Assembly (NCBI RefSeq): GCF_037042905.1
Contig: NC_087262.1
Coordinates: 7,216,001 to 7,280,000 of the forward strand
Direction: 5' to 3'
Length of the DNA: 64,000 nt
Origin: Lytechinus pictus
Taxonomy: Eukaryota > Echinodermata > Echinoidea > Temnopleuroida > Toxopneustidae
Below, in pieces: positions 51,335-62,660 of the stretch. The notes under the pieces were generated by a model that worked only from the letters and a program-made list of their open reading frames with translations, did no database searches and was not told where the DNA came from. Every line of letters begins with the position of its first letter. The stretch's first letter is position 1. A program made the translations under genes and the position numbers.

Positions 51335-54300
51335 CTATATTTCAGTCTCTGTTTTCCTATATTCGTTGGTCGGTGATTTAATTGCTGTGCTGTAAGTGGA
51401 GCTCGTTTCAAAAACACCACTATCCACATTCATACTACTTTGAGAGTTATAATCATTGTCTATCACTGCTTTCACGTGCCTTTCCCTTCTGTTTTCTTTT
51501 TCCTCCAAATGCATTATGGCGCTAGAGGTCTCTTCCAACTTACTCTGTGTCTGCGATTCCTTTCCGGGAAGTTCTTGACTTTCGTCACAGTTTGTATCAT
51601 CTTCCGCATCCATGTCTTGTTTTATTCCGGCATACTTTCCGTGAATGCCATCAATGATATGATCGAGTTCTAAAGAACATTTATTTGAAGTCACCGAATC
51701 CCGATGAGGATGTTCGCTCATTTCTTCAATGGTGCCTTCTTCCGTCTCTGAGATATGGCTCTCGTGTGAGTGCAGTTGGTCTATGACTGTTTCTTGGTTT
51801 ATTGTCTTGTATCCAGTGTCAGGTATAGTAACATCAGATTCGCGTCTACCTGTAAAACGAGGGCGCCCTTTCTTGTGTTTTCCGGGCAAAAGCTTGTTTA
51901 ATCTTTCCATTTCGATGGCTGCGGATACTCTTTTACCGCTTGGCTGAACGATGACTTCAGGCACGCTGCCGGGTCTTGAAACGGGAATGGTTGCCGCACA
52001 AATCTCAGTGGTCCCCGGTATAAGCACCGAACTTGTCTGGTCGTCTTTCTTTATTCTGTCGTCACTTGCTGTTAATGAAGAAAATAAAATAAGGGGGGGG
52101 GGATGAGTCGTAATAATCGTTTATCAGAAAGTAACTGAGAACTGCCACCGAGCCCTAAATCAGATGGATCTCAACATCTCAACAACAACGGTTAACTCCT
52201 AAATGATTTTTGATCAAACTACACCACTTGATGGCTACTAGAATAGCGAATACCTATGAGATAAATTCGATTCCCATAACAAATATAACACGTAATGCAC
52301 AGGAGACCGTGTACGTGGTAGTGGCGATGCATCCACTCAAGTAAATGTCATCCCGTTGAGAGAATAAATTAAAAGTTACGGATAGTCTGGTCCACGTGAG
52401 AAGGATGCAATCCTTTATCTGCTTCTATTCTGATTTTTTTTTTTACAAAGTGTTAGGTTAAAATTGTTTGACTCGACCAATCGGGACAGGGGATACATTT
52501 GGCTTGATGGGGGATCGTTTTATGAAGTAATCAGTACTGACAAGTACAGTCTGAGGCAAGTTCCTCTAAACCAAAGGTATCACTGAAATAGTCAGCACTG
52601 ACAATACTCATGAAACACACCCTGAATTTCCGCTAGTAACGTGATTATATGCGACCCGACGCGATCAGCCGAAGTAAGCCAGTCCACTGAAGTGGGGGGG
52701 GGGGGGGGGGGGGGGGGGGTCGTACTTACAGAACGGCACGGTCCTTTTCGATGAGCTAGGGGTACTCTTTCTCGACTTTGAAGACACGTATCCAGGGAAG
52801 AATGAAGTAAGCATCTAAAAAGGCAACAACAAAAAAGAAAAAGAAAACATAAGACTTCGTGATCATATCGTCATCATCATTACCATCGTCATCATCACCA
52901 CCACCATCATCATCATCATTACCATCGTCATCATCGCCATCGTCATCATCATTATCATCACCAGTATGTTCGTCACCCCAATCGAAACCATCGTCATTAT
53001 TAGCATTATTCTTTACCTTCAAGAAGCTTTTCCTGAACACAATGCTAGTGACAGCGTAGATGAATAGGTCAGGGACGTGAGAGGCGTCCCTGATTGGGTT
53101 TAGCATCACGCTACCTTTGGCGAAAAGACAAGGAAGAATGACTTGAAATGATGATGTTCATCATCATCGTCATCTTCATCATCATCACCATCATCATCAT
53201 CATTACCATCGTCATCACAACTAACACCACCACCATCATCATCATCACCATCATCATAGTCGTCGTCATCATCGTCATCATAATCTTTTACCTTCTTGAA
53301 GCTTTTCCTGAACACAACGCTAGTGACAGCGTAGATGATTGGGTTCATCATCATGCTGCCCTTGGCGAAAAGAGAAGTGAGAGTGACTTCAAATCATCAT
53401 CATCATCATTATCATTACCATCGTCATCATCATCACCATCGTAATCATCATCATCATCATTATCATCGTCGTCATCATATTTTACCTTCTTGAAGCTTTT
53501 CCTGAACACAACGCTAGTGATAGCGTAGATGATTGGGTTCACCATTACGCTACCCTTGGCGAAAAGAGAAGGAAGAGTGGTCTCTGTCACAGTGAGCATT
53601 TCAGGATGACCAAACATGGCGATCATCGACGTTATGGCGTACGGCGACCAGGCTGCAAGGAAAGCGATGGCGATGGCGACGAGTGTCTTCAGTAACTTCT
53701 GTTCTCTGTCCAAAAAAGAGCAGAGATTCAAAATCGATTTAATTTGAAGTTATTTTTGGTAAAAAACAAAACAAAACACTCAACTGAATTTTAGCATCAT
53801 GACATTGCCGGATCGGGGGGGGGGGGGGCACAGCCAGCCCGTGCCCCCCTATTGAGAGACACAATAACAATCTGTAATGTAAAAATCCTTTACGTTTGGA
53901 TTTGAAATCAATAAAATAAACCTGAATTTTGTAAAAATGCCGTTATAACACAAGTGTGCCCCCTCCTTTCCAAAGTGCATCTGAACTTTATTTTTTTTGC
54001 GCTTGTCAATTTTTGTGTGAACGAAATCACCTAAAATATTGGGTGAAAACCCTTTTTTGGGTGATAAATGTGGCTCCCCGTTTGGAAAATCCTGGATCCG
54101 CCCCTGAACCATAATCACTGCAAACACGCACGACCATATATAGGAAGTATGTTCCACTCTATACTAATTTTTTAAAAATTATTTCTGGTGTAGACATGAC
54201 CTTTCATATACAATTGTAATTTTGTGGTTCATTTTTACATCATAATATCATCCAGCAGAGAATAATTTCGTATACTTTGCAATTTCCCCTTTCATTTTAC

Positions 54301-57300
54301 GATTTTTTTTTTCATTTTTGTCCTCGGACGTTATACTTTGAGAGGTGGAACTGCAATCTTGGGTCTAATATTAAACAGAAAAAGGGTTCATTAAAATAAA
54401 TAAATATATAATATACATTTTGGGTGGACGGGTATACCGCGCAAATGTCATCGCTCTTTTCAAAAGAAAGAACTAAACAGATTTCACCATGTGAGCTTCG
54501 ATCAGACATAGCTGGGATTTTCGCGCGCCATCTATTGTTTCAAAACTGACAATTGGTTAGTGTGAACCAGTACAGCAATACTAATGATAATAATAATAAT
54601 ACAGATCAGTGCACTCAACCCCTAAATATAGGCAATGCGGGTAACTAAACTTCGGTTCACGCCAATAACTATTTTCGTCCAAGGTAATTAGTATTTACTG
54701 GTATACATTAAACCTGATAGTAAAAAGAAAGAACATTAATCTTTGTTGTGTAACGCGATATAATGAGCGTATGTATCGCATTGCAGTCGTTCTCTTTCAC
54801 AACTCTTATGCAATTACTTTATATCGAAAACGAGGCGTGAGAGCCAATTCATTAATTTTCTTTCATAACGAACTTTAATGTCATAAAATATAAATGTGTG
54901 ACGTTATCAAAAACATAAATCGTCATTTTGTGCGTTTCCGTATTTTCATTAATATATTTCGGTAGAGCACTATGATTAAGAGCCTCTGCGCATCAAATAA
55001 CGTGGATCGGTTCATGGTAGCTCTAGGTATAGCCGAAAGAAAAATGAATAGGTCCCAGTAGATTGAAATTATTGTAGGTCATAACCTTTTTTTTTTTAAT
55101 TCCATCCCGGCCACTTTACCATGATTCTAATGGGGCTATTTATGCATTCAGAATTTCAGACGGCCACATCTGGGAATTGATAGACCGATTCCCAGAAAAA
55201 TAGAGGTTTTTATTTTCCCATCATGCCTCGCAGACATAATGGTATTCAAAATGCTGAAATGAAAAAAAAACGGAAAGAAAAGGGGAGTTTGCTCAATTCA
55301 AGTAAAGATTTATTTTCTTCCATGTCATAAATTTCTACATTTTTCTTAAACATGAATTCATACGAAAATCAGTTTGTCATGAAAAATATAAATATGTAAA
55401 ATATAAGGTTTATAAAAGTTTTGTTACGTCATCACTTCGGTAATTATAAAATGGACGATTTCCCCCAAATTTGGGATACATAATGTTTTTTATCATGCTC
55501 ATGTTGAATGCTGAAATAACCCCCCTCTTCACCTTGACTTTGTGTATGTGTGTGTGTGTCTGTGGGGGAGGTGGGCGAGGGTGAGTGTGTTTGTGAGGGT
55601 GGGTGTTCGGGTGTGTGTGTCTTTGCTTTGGTACTGATGTCGAGCAAATATGACCCCAAAACGAATAAAACAGAAAACGCTTTTGTCTAATACAATCGCT
55701 ACTTACCTTCTCCTTCTGTTCTTCTCGTGTGTCTTGATGCTGTTAGACGTTCCCAATTTCGGCATCCTCCACATCGTGAGAAAGATACAGGCATAGCAGT
55801 ATGCCATCACGACAATGCTGGAAACGAACGTCAAAAACATCATCCCGAGAACGTACGACATGACCCGCGGGTGATCACTATCCCATCTGACGCTGCACCA
55901 AGCGCCTGTTCCCTCGTAGGCGAATTCGCCCCAACCGGCTAGTGGAAACACGGCCCAGGCGAACGAGAAAATCCAGGGTATTGAGATCATGATGAAGGCC
56001 TTTGGGTACGTGATCACTATGCCTGCAGAGAGAGAGAGAGAGAGGGAGAGAGAGGGGGGGGGGGGGGGGGAGGTGGTGACAGGGAGAGAGGGAGAGAGGG
56101 GGTACAGGAGGGGGAGGGGGGTTACTTTGACGTCTAGACTTTATAGCGTAATAAAACTCTCGTATCGCATGAGTGCTTTACAGTTAAAGTTAGAATAAAC
56201 CCACTTCTAAAACAATCAATATTCATATTTTCAAGCAATGTCATTTTTTTCAAGCAATCTGCTTATGATGACAATCCTTCTCCTGCAAATCGTGAATATC
56301 ATATAGTTAATCATTTTTGTCTGAAATTATCTTTTTAATACTCTTTATTTATGATTCATGCCAAAAATGCTAGCATATTATGTTTATTATGTTATGAAAA
56401 ATGTATTATACGAATGTTATGGATGCAGAAGAAAACAATAAATCAAATCAAATATTTTGAAAGATCAATTTCACCCAACTATCATCTTATTGCTAATTCA
56501 TCTATCCACTATTGCTATGAATAATTATGGTTATTTCATTTCAGATAAAAACATCCCACGTGTATCTCACTCGATAAGCTTTTTAGAAACGGGTGTTTGC
56601 ATCTAATCCATAGACAGTGTCAATATCATAAAAAAGTGGATTATTACTTTTATTCATCATGTTGGGTTCGCTAAATCCATTTCAATTTACGTATAATTGA
56701 TTTTCCTCTACAAATATTGAATGCTAAGACGAAATCCAATTTATTTTTCTAACGAATGGGAAAATCATACCTTTGAAAGTAAGAGGCCGGTGTACAGACA
56801 TTTTACTCTTTCATTATTTTTACCCATAATGCTTCTCGTCTAAATGATCAAATACTATGTTTTATATAGTTTAGCGGCTCATAAAAAGTTGTCGAATTTG
56901 GATCTTTGTTGTTGTTGTTTAAACGGTTGAGCGTTATGGTCCAATGGATTAGTCCTCCCGACTTTGAAACAGAGGGTCGTGGGTTTGAATCCCAGCCGTG
57001 GCGTAATCTCCATAAACAGGAACTTTATCCACAATGTGCTGCACTCAACCCAGGTGAGGTAAATGGGGAATAATTCCTCAAGAAGCTCTAAGCACTGTAA
57101 TCGGTCGTGTCGGTAGTCAAGATTTGCGTCAAGGGAGCACCCTTGAGCCAGTGGCGTATCGTGGGTCACGGCCTTGGGGAAGGGGTACGATAAAAAACTG
57201 TGCGCGCTTCGCACAATATCGGTCTCTATTCGTTATTAATTTCATATTTTAATAAGAAGAATAAAGGACAAAACTCTTACCGAAATGCGGTTTTGTGATG

Positions 57301-57378
57301 ACAAGATATCTATCGACGGCAATCACAGCGTGCGACATGAGTGCGTTTAGGCCAAGAAAGGTCATTAAAAAAGCGTAT
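51335..57378 (-). CDS. Opsin (retinal-binding GPCR), exons for TM3 to C-terminus
   Basis: Four exons. 57378-57281: TM3 with AVDRYLVITKPH (DRY at the cytoplasmic end), acceptor TTTTGCAG, donor GTAAGA. 56022-55707: TM4, extracellular loop 2 (GWGEFAYEGTGAWCSVRWD, with the disulfide Cys) and TM5, donor GTAAGT. 53705-53486: TM6 (AFLAAWSPYAITS) and TM7 with LFAKGSVMVNPIIYAITS, where the Lys is the Schiff-base residue and NPIIY the NPxxY motif, then VVFRKSFKK. 52068-51335: Ser/Thr-rich cytoplasmic tail to the stop, with the basic patch KHKKGRPRF. Phases match for the first three junctions. The fourth needs either a donor inside the poly-Asp microsatellite or a secondary acceptor. The TM1-TM2 exon was not found to the right. 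It is a light-sensing membrane protein; the subfamily is unassigned, echinopsin-like or tetraopsin-like being guesses. Confidence 0.85.
52073..52690. other. Opsin intron, no exon seen
   Basis: Includes C-tract AG acceptor context on the minus strand (G-run at 52094-52102) and the inverted-looking pieces AGTACTGACAAGTAC and GTCAGCACTGACAA at about 52540-52600, possibly a small MITE. Confidence 0.45.
52694..52719. repeat. Run of 26 G residues
   Basis: Uninterrupted G homopolymer in the opsin intron. Length is subject to sequencing error. Confidence 0.8.
53017..53143 (-). pseudogene. Third copy of the opsin TM7 segment, disrupted
   Basis: It reads LFAKGSVMLNPI, then a 30-bp in-frame insertion (RDASHVPDLF), then IYAVTSIVFRKSF and a GTAAAG donor-like site. 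The insertion splits the NPxxY motif, and its edges GGGACG and CGTCCC form a small inverted repeat. It retains the Lys. No good acceptor precedes it. Confidence 0.8.
53150..53290. repeat. ATC/CAT microsatellite between TM7 copies
   Basis: Trinucleotide tract encoding runs of Asp on the minus strand. Similar tracts lie at 52868-52970 and 53391-53480, each following a TM7 copy. Confidence 0.9.
53292..53388 (-). pseudogene. Second copy of the opsin TM7 segment
   Basis: It reads SLFAKGSMMMNPIIYAVTSV, then VFRKSFKK and the donor-like GTAAAAG. The Lys and NPxxY are intact. TM6 is absent, and the 5' side runs into microsatellite with only a weak AG. It may be a duplicated exon piece or an alternative terminal exon. 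Confidence 0.8.
53806..54107. mobile_element. MITE with ...GGATCCGCCCCTG end in opsin intron
   Basis: It starts GCCGGATCGGGGGGG and ends TCCTGGATCCGCCCCTG. Inside are CACAGCCAGCCCGTGCCCCC, TGTCAATTTTTGTGTG and TTGGGTGAAAACCC. A shorter relative is 63623-63767, and parts resemble the palindrome centre at 11849-12446. Confidence 0.75.
54110..55440. other. Opsin intron sequence, nothing recognised
   Basis: AT-rich, no coding exon supported. No splice-bounded frame with opsin similarity. Confidence 0.5.
55540..55625. repeat. GT-rich tract
   Basis: TGTGTG and GTGGGTG repeats. The Thr/His/Pro frame opposite is an artefact. Confidence 0.8.
56024..56122. repeat. AG/G-rich tract next to the TM4-TM5 exon acceptor
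   Basis: GAGAGA repeats and a G-run form the pyrimidine-rich side of the acceptor on the minus strand (CTCTCTCTGCAG|GC). Confidence 0.85.
56926..57165 (+). mobile_element. tRNA-derived SINE in opsin intron
   Basis: A-box TGGTCCAATGG and B-box GGTTTGAATCC, with body CTGCACTCAACCCAGGTGAG. Same family as 44319-44580 but more diverged. Confidence 0.82.
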
Positions 57379-57530
57379 CTGCAAAAGTAATGATAGAACA
57401 TTAATTCTAACGTAGCCTATATACTTAAATCTTTGTGAAACACCCCGGGACTGTACACCATCACCAATGAATTGATTCTTAGTTGATGGCACAAGAAAAT
57501 GATATAACACATGACGCCACAATGACGAAT

Positions 57531-57632
57531 GATTCAATTCAATTCAATTTCTATTTCATTCTTCAACATAATACAAATAATTACAAAATAAATTAATTCA
57601 ATTTAAATAAAAGCATGAACAAAATTCAGCAT
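57531..57632 (-). mobile_element. 5'-truncated 3' end of the LINE family at 17798
   Basis: About 100 bp matching 17800-17905 (CATTCTTCAACATAATACAA, AAAGCATGAACAAAATTCA) with the same (AATTC)n tail. A dead-on-arrival insertion. Confidence 0.88.
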
Positions 57633-57663
57633 GATTGGGGTACTATACAGAGTGACACGGACC

Positions 57664-57825
57664 GGGGTCCCGTAACCATGGTAACACAAAGGTTAGCAAC
57701 TCATCGCTAATTTGAAAGAGCAATTCTCATTGGTTCCTAGTCAGTCTACAGAGCAAAATGCGCATGCAACGATGTGATTGGCCATTTCATTTAGCGATCA
57801 ATCACTAATCTTTGTGTTAGGGGAC
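57664..57825. mobile_element. MITE with GTCCCGTAAC/GTTAGGGGAC termini
   Basis: The left end reads GGTCCCGTAACC, then CACAAAGGTTAGC and TCATCGCTAAT. The right end carries inverted relatives (GCGATCAATCACTAATCTTT, GTTAGGGGAC). Confidence 0.7.
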
Positions 57826-57834
57826 ACTTATCTC

Positions 57835-59810
57835 TATTCTTTTAAATACTTTTCTTTTTACGTTGTCTCTCTTTTCTTTATTCTATTTGTTATTTTCCCC
57901 TCCCCTTAAAAAAATACACTCTAAATTTCAAGGACTCAACATAAATTGTGAAAATTTGATTTTTATCAAAATCCCAAGTTTTAACCTCTAAATCTAAAAA
58001 AAAAATCATCAAATTTTCTAACTTTGAATTCAATCCACAAGATTTAAATCTAAATCTAATGTCCGGTTGGTTACTATTCACAGCTTATCGGGAGTTATTT
58101 CAAATCCTTGAAATTTGAAGTGTATATAGGAGTGATCGCCCCTTTCACTTTTATGGCGCCCCGGTATCTAACAACATGTAATACGGCTTATTCAAGGTAT
58201 ACAAATTCATGATCACACTGTCGAGCAATCATTTTAATAACGAACGCCACGATAACCCTTTCGTAAAGGATCGCGAAAATTTTTCAACCATTCAAACGAT
58301 TGCCACGACCGATCTGATATGATATGATACAATCCGATACGATCATTACATTACTCCACGAATAAAACCACCGTTTCAATCTTGGCGCAAATCGTGGTAA
58401 TATAGGAACTAGGTGTTAGAAAGAAAGATGACATATACAGGAGTATATTATTTTATTCTTCACTCGATTGTCATTAAAGGTCAAGTCCACCCCAGGAAAA
58501 TGTTGATTTGAATCGATAAGGAAAAACCAGACAAGCATAATGCTGAAAATTTCATCAAAATCGGATGTAAAATAAGAAAGTTATGACATTTTAAAGTTTC
58601 GCTTATTTTTCACAAAATAGTTATATGCACATCCTGGCTGGTATGCAAATGAGGAACATCACCTTTTTATCTTTTTTTTCTCTCTTGTCATTTAATACAT
58701 CTTGTTAATATTTCATTTTGTAATTGCTGACACGCATCAGTATTAATTTCCAGTATCTTTGAAGTTTGATTTATAAATTGTATTATTATATGGGATATGG
58801 ATTTATTGTATCATTTATAATCATGTTTCAAATAATTTGTACAACTTGCTTATGGAATGTGAATTTTGATTTGAGAGAATACAATAAAACATCCTTAAAA
58901 ATCATCTTTATCTATGTCCAAATAAGTCCAAATAAAGGACCACATAGAAGTGGCATATTATACATCCATGGGGTAATGCCCCCTCCCCTCTTTGGAACTC
59001 TCTTTTAATTTTGATAAGGGGGGGGGGGGGCGTGGAGGCATTCTTTCCATGCCCTCATGTATACACCATCTGTGTCTTTTCCTCCTCTATTTTCACCTTT
59101 CACACAGTGAAGAATAAACAATCTCCGTCAATTTTCAGTTTTATTCAAGATGTTTTGTAAATTTTCATTATTTTTCAGACAAAACTGTAAAGAAAAAAAA
59201 AAAAATTACCGAACTCCAAGCCGGATTGAAACGCCATAAACATGACAAATCCACATTTTGATTTCCCGAAAAATATCGGCGGCTCCAACGTCATTTGACT
59301 CCTAAATAAAACTTCAAAACAACATGTGAACGAAAAAAGCGGGAGGTTGATTGGATAAATTTGCCATATTTCACAAAATTCGAAATGAATTGGTCATAAG
59401 CCTATGCGCATTACTCAAATTCATGGCACGAAATAATGAAAATAATCATATCAGGACTCCCATTACCTTCTAAATTTGAGTCAGATGTACCAGTCCGTGA
59501 GTGGAACCCCAAGTAATTTCTTACACATAACAACGTTTTAAAATGCATAGGAAATAGTACAAAGGTGTGAACTCGAATAGGCCTACTAACTGGTTAGATA
59601 GAATATAAAATGGAACCAGCGTGGCTCATAATTACGACTGTTGATGGCCGCAAGCCTGTAATCAATAATGATAACTCTTGGAGTGTATTTAGACACCTCC
59701 GCTATTAGCATATCTGCCAATGGGCCTTGGATCTCAAAATGCTGTTTTATTTTTAAAATTCTACATTCTCATCCAGCAAGCGCCTGACAAGGTAGAAGGT
59801 CCCATTTTGA
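57835..59810. other. No gene recognised; possible unplaced opsin 5' region
   Basis: AT-rich sequence with one common repeat phrase (AAAATTTCATCAAAATCGGA at 58547-58566). A splice-bounded 93-bp segment at about 59308-59216 is open in two frames, but neither matches opsin TM2 convincingly. Confidence 0.4.
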
Positions 59811-59816
59811 GTACTA

Positions 59817-60014
59817 CACTCTAAAAACACTGACTGAGTAAAATTTTACCCAATATTGGGTAGAAAGGGAACATGCATGTTTGCTGGGTATTTTTTTTTA
59901 CCCCATATCGGGCTATTTCAACGCAACATTACGTAACACAAAATATTTTTTACCCAACCAACATGCACGTTACCATTTTACCCAATATTGGGTAAATCTT
60001 TTTTTTTTAGAGTG
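59817..60014. mobile_element. 198-bp MITE with TA duplication
   Basis: It begins CACTCTAAAAACAC and ends TTTTTTTTAGAGTG, flanked by TA at 59815-59816 and 60015-60016. TTACCCAATATTGGGTA occurs near both ends. Confidence 0.88.
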
Positions 60015-60795
60015 TAGTATAACTAGGCCGTGTCGGGCGCTCTATAGAACTGAGCCATAATGCCCAGTCACCCCCGGTTCAAATTCAAATTTAAATTAAA
60101 AATTCAAATTCAATTTCAAATTCAAACTCAAATTCAATTTCAAATCAAAATTCAAATTTAAATTAAGAATTTTAGCTATTGATTTTCCGCAAGAAAAATG
60201 CAAAGCCATTACGTAGTGTAGTTCCCAGATTGGAAAAAAAATAAACTAACTCTACAAACATGGATGATGTGGGTTTCACATATTGTCATCCAAGGTCTCT
60301 CGGATCGTTGGTTGATTTTTGAACACTACAAATATTTTAGAATATAATAATTTCGTCTGGCAATGAATGCAAACTTTTGAAATATATGATTTTTAATTAA
60401 GCAAACTAACACATGTTTACATACAAATTTGATAAATTTTCAGAATCTGTGATTAGATTTGATAGTTCAATGCGCTATGGGTTCACTTATTAGTCACACG
60501 TTATTTTCTGCTCCGAAGCAGAATTTGATTCTTAGGCCTATAAAAGAAAAAGAAGAAGAAGGAATAAATATCTACTTTCACTCGCAAATGGACACTTGAA
60601 GAGTGCAAACACTGGAGATAAAAAGTTCATGGCTACGGAAGCAATTCCGTCTCTTAAATCGAGACAGATTGCATCAGTTGTTAGATTAATGTGCCATATC
60701 CTAGATGGCTGGAAAACAACACATAACTCAGCACAAGCACGACAAAGCAAAATAAACATTAAATGCACGAATACACTCAACATATTGGGCAGGTT

Positions 60796-61050
60796 ACACT
60801 GTAAAAAATGTTGGGTAAAATTTTAACAAGCACGAGGGTTACTATGTGTCCAACCAATTTGGGGGAGTATTTCACCCAAGGCGGGAAGCATATTGTCCAG
60901 TAAGGTTTAAAAAAATAAGCAGCAATTACTTTAGAATGGGCAAAATTTTCATCACACTGGGTAAATAAAAATGCCCAAAATAAATATGCCTAATGTTGGT
61001 TGGACACATAATTTCCCTCATGGAGCATTTTTACCTTATACTTTTTTAGA
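60796..61050. mobile_element. MITE-like element with CACTGTAAAAAATG start
   Basis: It starts TTACACTGTAAAAAATGTTG and contains ACTATGTGTCCAACCAA with the inverted relative TTGGTTGGACACATAATTT. It ends near ACTTTTTTAGAGT. Its end abuts the next element. Confidence 0.65.
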
Positions 61051-61051
61051 G

Positions 61052-61664
61052 TACCGTATGGGTACTAGTATTCAACCCGGCATAATTCAAAGATTTTGAC
61101 ATATTTCCCAAAATATTTAGAAATAGGGATTTTATCTTAATTTCACACCTTTGTTATTTCCAGGGTAATCTGTTGTCGATATTTTCTGTCAATCTGTCGA
61201 CTGTATGCGCGGAGGATCGCATCATGCGGCGATGGCCTTTTGCACTGAATGGTACTAGTATTCAACCTAGTGAGGATTGACAGCAAATCTCAAAAGGGTT
61301 TAGATTGCTAAATTAGATCTAGATCTATGCAAGTCTCTGGCTTTGATTAATTCCCTGTTTGGTCTCATCTCAAATGGTCTAGACCATAGTCGGATGGGAC
61401 AAGGGCAGATTGAGAGACAGGGCCATCTTTCATCGCTAGGTTGAATACTAGTGCCGACGGGTTGAATACTAGTACCAAAATCCGTCGCCGTATAATTCGA
61501 TCGCCCGCGCACACAGTCAACTGGTTGAAGAAAAAAATAACGGAAAAAGAATAACCAGCATTTGCTCTTGGAAATAAGACGGGTCTGAAATTCAGGTAAA
61601 TTCTATATTTCTATATATTTGAGGAAACTCTCCAAACGGGTTGAATACTAGTGCCCTTACGGTA
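61052..61664. mobile_element. TIR element with TACCGTA and ACTAGTATTCAACCC termini
   Basis: 613 bp. The left end is TACCGTATGGGTACTAGTAT and the right end is inverted (GGGTTGAATACTAGTGCCCT then TACGGTA). Three further copies of the ACTAGTATTCAACC motif lie inside, at 61253, 61437 and 61459, in both orientations. Confidence 0.8.
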
Positions 61665-61689
61665 TATAGGGTAGAAGGTAGTATACAAA

Positions 61690-62126
61690 TAATGAATGTT
61701 TGTGAGCGCAATGGACAGAATACTTCATGAGGTGAAAGATGAAATGAACCATCCAACGAGGCGTAGCCGAGTTAAATGGATCATTATTTCATCTTTCACC
61801 GAATTAAGTATTCTGTCCATTGCACGAATTAAGAAACATTCATTATTTGGTTTATATGACACCTAAAATATTATTATTTTTTCATATGAAATTTATGAAT
61901 TTCGATGCAAAACATGCTCATGCAGTGCGAGTTCGGTCTGTTGATTGTAACGTCATTACAACACGCGCACTGATGATGCCTGCAACAGTCTCGGTGCGCG
62001 CGTGCAATGGACAAAATCGTATGGATCCAAAATTGCACGGTTGATGACGTCATTGCAAAATGGACTGAATGAACGATATCAAACAACCAATCAAATCACA
62101 AGGATCTGTCTAGGTGTCATATAAAG
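61690..62126. mobile_element. Nested foldback elements
   Basis: 61691-61853 is a hairpin with ~65-bp arms (AATGGACAGAATACTT pairs with AAGTATTCTGTCCATT). 61851-62126 has ends TTTATATGACACCTAA and TAGGTGTCATATAAAG. No gene. Confidence 0.75.
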
Positions 62127-62135
62127 AGGGATAAG

Positions 62136-62168
<33 letters not shown>

Positions 62169-62660
62169 GGGGGGAGAAAGGCTGGTCACACCCAGCCACG
62201 CCCATGAACCCACATCCACACCTACACTTAACCGATATGAATAAGAAGGAAAGAGGAAGAAGAAGAAGAAAGAAGAAAACAAAATAGGAGAATGAGGACC
62301 AGGAGGAGGAGGAGAAGAAGAAGCAGAAGAAGGGGAAGGAGAAAAGAATGAGAAGAATAAGAAGGGGATGGAGAAAAGAATAAGAATAAGAAAACTAACA
62401 AAATAGATGGAGGAGGAGGAAAAGAAGAAGGAGGAAAGGTAAAGAGGAGGAAGCAGAAGAAGAAGAAGAACATGAATGAAATGTAGGAGGAGGATGAGTG
62501 GGAGGGGGGGGGGAGTAGGCGAATGAGTAGAAGGTTAATAAAAGGGAAAGAAGTAGCTGATGAAGGAAGGGAAGAAGAAGAAGAAGATAATGGAGAAGGT
62601 GAAGCAGAAGAAGAATCGGCAGACGGAACGGAAACGGAAATGAAATACAAGAATAAAAAA
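62127..62660. repeat. AG, G-run and GAA/GGA low-complexity tract
   Basis: Starts with (AG)n and a G-run, then about 400 bp of GAAGAAGAA and GGAGGAGG. Long Ser/Phe/Leu-rich frames opposite are artefacts. Confidence 0.9.

Noticed and set aside
52756..53444. Long Asp-rich and Ile/Thr/Ser-rich frames
   Set aside because: They are translations of ATC/CAT microsatellites; only the short TM7-like parts have meaning.
59216..59308. Candidate missing opsin exon (splice-bounded, with a FFGKSKCGF reading)
   Set aside because: The frame that looks faintly opsin-like ends in the wrong phase for the TM3 exon, and the compatible frame has no opsin features.
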